Origin: Actinotignum schaalii FB123-CNA-2
GTDB taxonomy: Bacteria > Actinomycetota > Actinomycetes > Actinomycetales > Actinomycetaceae
Length of the DNA: 64,000 nucleotides
Direction of reading: 5' to 3'
Assembly: GCF_000411135.1 (NCBI RefSeq)
Contig: NZ_KE150262.1
Span: 288,231-352,230, forward strand
Under the pieces are notes generated by a model, which made no database searches, was not told the origin of the DNA, and worked only from the letters and a program-made list of their open reading frames with translations. A program made the translations under genes and the position numbers. Shown here one piece after another: positions 63,299-64,000 of the stretch (position 1 is the stretch's first letter; each line of letters begins with the position of its first letter).

Positions 63299-63910
63299 TC
63301 ACGACTCCAGAATCAGCTGATGCTCACTGATGCGAACAATGGCATCAGCATGAGCAGCGAACTGGCTATCGTGAGTACCTGCAATAACAATAAGCCCCTC
63401 TTCGTGAGCAAGGTCAGCGAGCAAAAGAGCTATATGTTCAGTGTTGTCACGGTCAAGCGCCCCGGTGGGTTCATCCGCAAGGAGGATTCGCGCCGAGCCC
63501 ATTAATGCTCGTGCGATAGCGACTCGTTGCTGTTCACCACCCGAGAGTAAATCAACGTTCCTATACGCATGCTCCGTTAGCCCCACGCGGTCTAAAAGCT
63601 CAAGGGCACGTTTTTTATCTTTTTTACCTGAGCGACCCGTGGTGATTTCAGCCGCTAGAAGAAGGTTGTCGAGGGGTGATAAAAACGGAATGAGAAGATA
63701 GTCCTGGAAAATCCGGCACATGACGGAAGCACGCAATTCACGCGGTGAAATGCTGGCAAGGTCTTTGCCTGCGATGACTATTTTTCCCGCGTCAGGTTCT
63801 AACTCGCGGGCAAGAATGCGGAAGAGCGTGGTTTTACCGGTTGCGTCCGTTAGTGTGGTGTATCTGTATCCCGCGGTGATCCTCGTGTCGGCATGCACAA
63901 AGGCGACCAT
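63299..63910 (-). CDS. ABC ATPase of the FtsX-type transporter, altered Walker A
   Basis: This 203-residue ATPase lies directly before the permease gene on the minus strand. LSGGEQQRVAIARALM, Walker B ILLADEPTGALD and the switch His in GTHDSQ are intact, but the P-loop reads LTDATGKTT instead of GPTGxGKST: the first Gly is gone, the loop is about two residues short, and the N-terminus is ~10 residues shorter than usual. ATG 63910 follows AAAGG. It may be a decaying gene or a divergent functional one. Confidence 0.75.
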   Translation of the reverse strand: MVAFVHADTRITAGYRYTTLTDATGKTTLFRILARELEPDAGKIVIAGKDLASISPRELRASVMCRIFQDYLLIPFLSPLDNLLLAAEITTGRSGKKDKKRALELLDRVGLTEHAYRNVDLLSGGEQQRVAIARALMGSARILLADEPTGALDRDNTEHIALLLADLAHEEGLIVIAGTHDSQFAAHADAIVRISEHQLILES

Positions 63911-63964
63911 CGCGGGTACCTTTCGAATCAACTCTTACCTATCCTCGAAAGGAGATACCCCGCA

Positions 63965-64000
63965 ATGGCCGCTGACCCCCATCATATCGACCCGACAACC
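63965..64000 (+). CDS. Start of a gene cut by the window edge
   Basis: ATG 63965 follows AAAGGAG at a suitable distance and opens a frame reading MAADPHHIDPTT to the end of the window. This looks like a real start codon of a plus-strand gene divergent from the FtsX-type operon. Too little is present to identify it. Confidence 0.55.
   Translation, partial: MAADPHHIDPTT

Overview
The window comes from a high-GC Gram-positive bacterium of the Actinobacteria, most likely the family Actinomycetaceae (Actinomyces, Trueperella, Arcanobacterium or Actinotignum relatives). The grounds are the base composition (roughly 60-65% G+C by eye), the frequent GTG and TTG starts with ATGA overlaps, the sortase-anchored surface proteins, the DUF2079 and DUF6636 families, and the two proteins of the actinobacterial choice-of-anchor M / ABC-transporter-associated repeat type. 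I cannot name the species. I saw no rRNA, tRNA, CRISPR array, transposase or integrase.

Layout. 1-718: the end of an upstream gene, a terminator, decayed short repeats and a palindromic element. 719-4002: a TetR regulator overlapping a YhgE/Pip membrane protein. 4050-7829: an ABC half-transporter pair with an operator-like site. 7830-8324: a terminator, a perfect 4 x 23-bp iteron array and a 20-codon ORF stub. 8325-12643: an iron-siderophore type uptake operon (lipoprotein, permease, ATPase) extended by two related GATase/ThuA-like proteins. 12831-13825: an orphan RelB/DinJ-like antitoxin and an SdpI-like membrane protein on the minus strand, with more repeats between them. 14016-18190: a TetR-controlled pair of ABC half-transporters. 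18291-19319: a Fic protein. 19532-24757: a 1741-residue repeat-rich surface protein with a G10 tract upstream. 25434-27230: a class I ribonucleotide reductase small subunit and an FMN reductase. 27324-32385: two divergent surface-anchored repeat proteins around a Zur-like box. 32518-47500: mostly metabolic and housekeeping genes (carboxymuconolactone decarboxylase-cupin fusion, MFS exporter, M20 peptidase, YhdH reductase, lactate dehydrogenase, alkyladenine glycosylase, pullulanase, NUDIX, aminotransferase, fructosamine kinase family, PurB). 47605-50855: DedA, a second 4 x 23-bp array and a PstI/BsuBI-type restriction-modification pair. 50975-60874: a copper chaperone and copper ATPase, a pseudokinase-like/LPG-synthase-like membrane protein, two DUF2079 membrane proteins and a CrcB pair. 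60918-64000: an FtsX-type ABC transporter and the first codons of the next gene.

The strongest observation is the NrdF at 25434-26456. It aligns closely with class Ib NrdF, but three metal-binding glutamates are replaced by Gln119, Ser179 and Lys213. This is the QSK signature of class Ie (R2e) subunits, which work without metal and use a DOPA radical. Two NrdR-like boxes lie just upstream. Metal supply recurs as a theme: an iron-type uptake operon, a Zur-like box between two surface proteins, copper export, and a ribonucleotide reductase that should not need iron or manganese.

The second theme is unexplained intergenic repeat DNA. Two four-unit arrays, 40 kb apart, share an exact 23-bp period and part of their sequence but differ at the core. 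Decayed relatives occur at 150-560 and 13346-13415. A separate ~60-bp palindromic element occurs three times, and two of those copies sit next to the decayed repeats.
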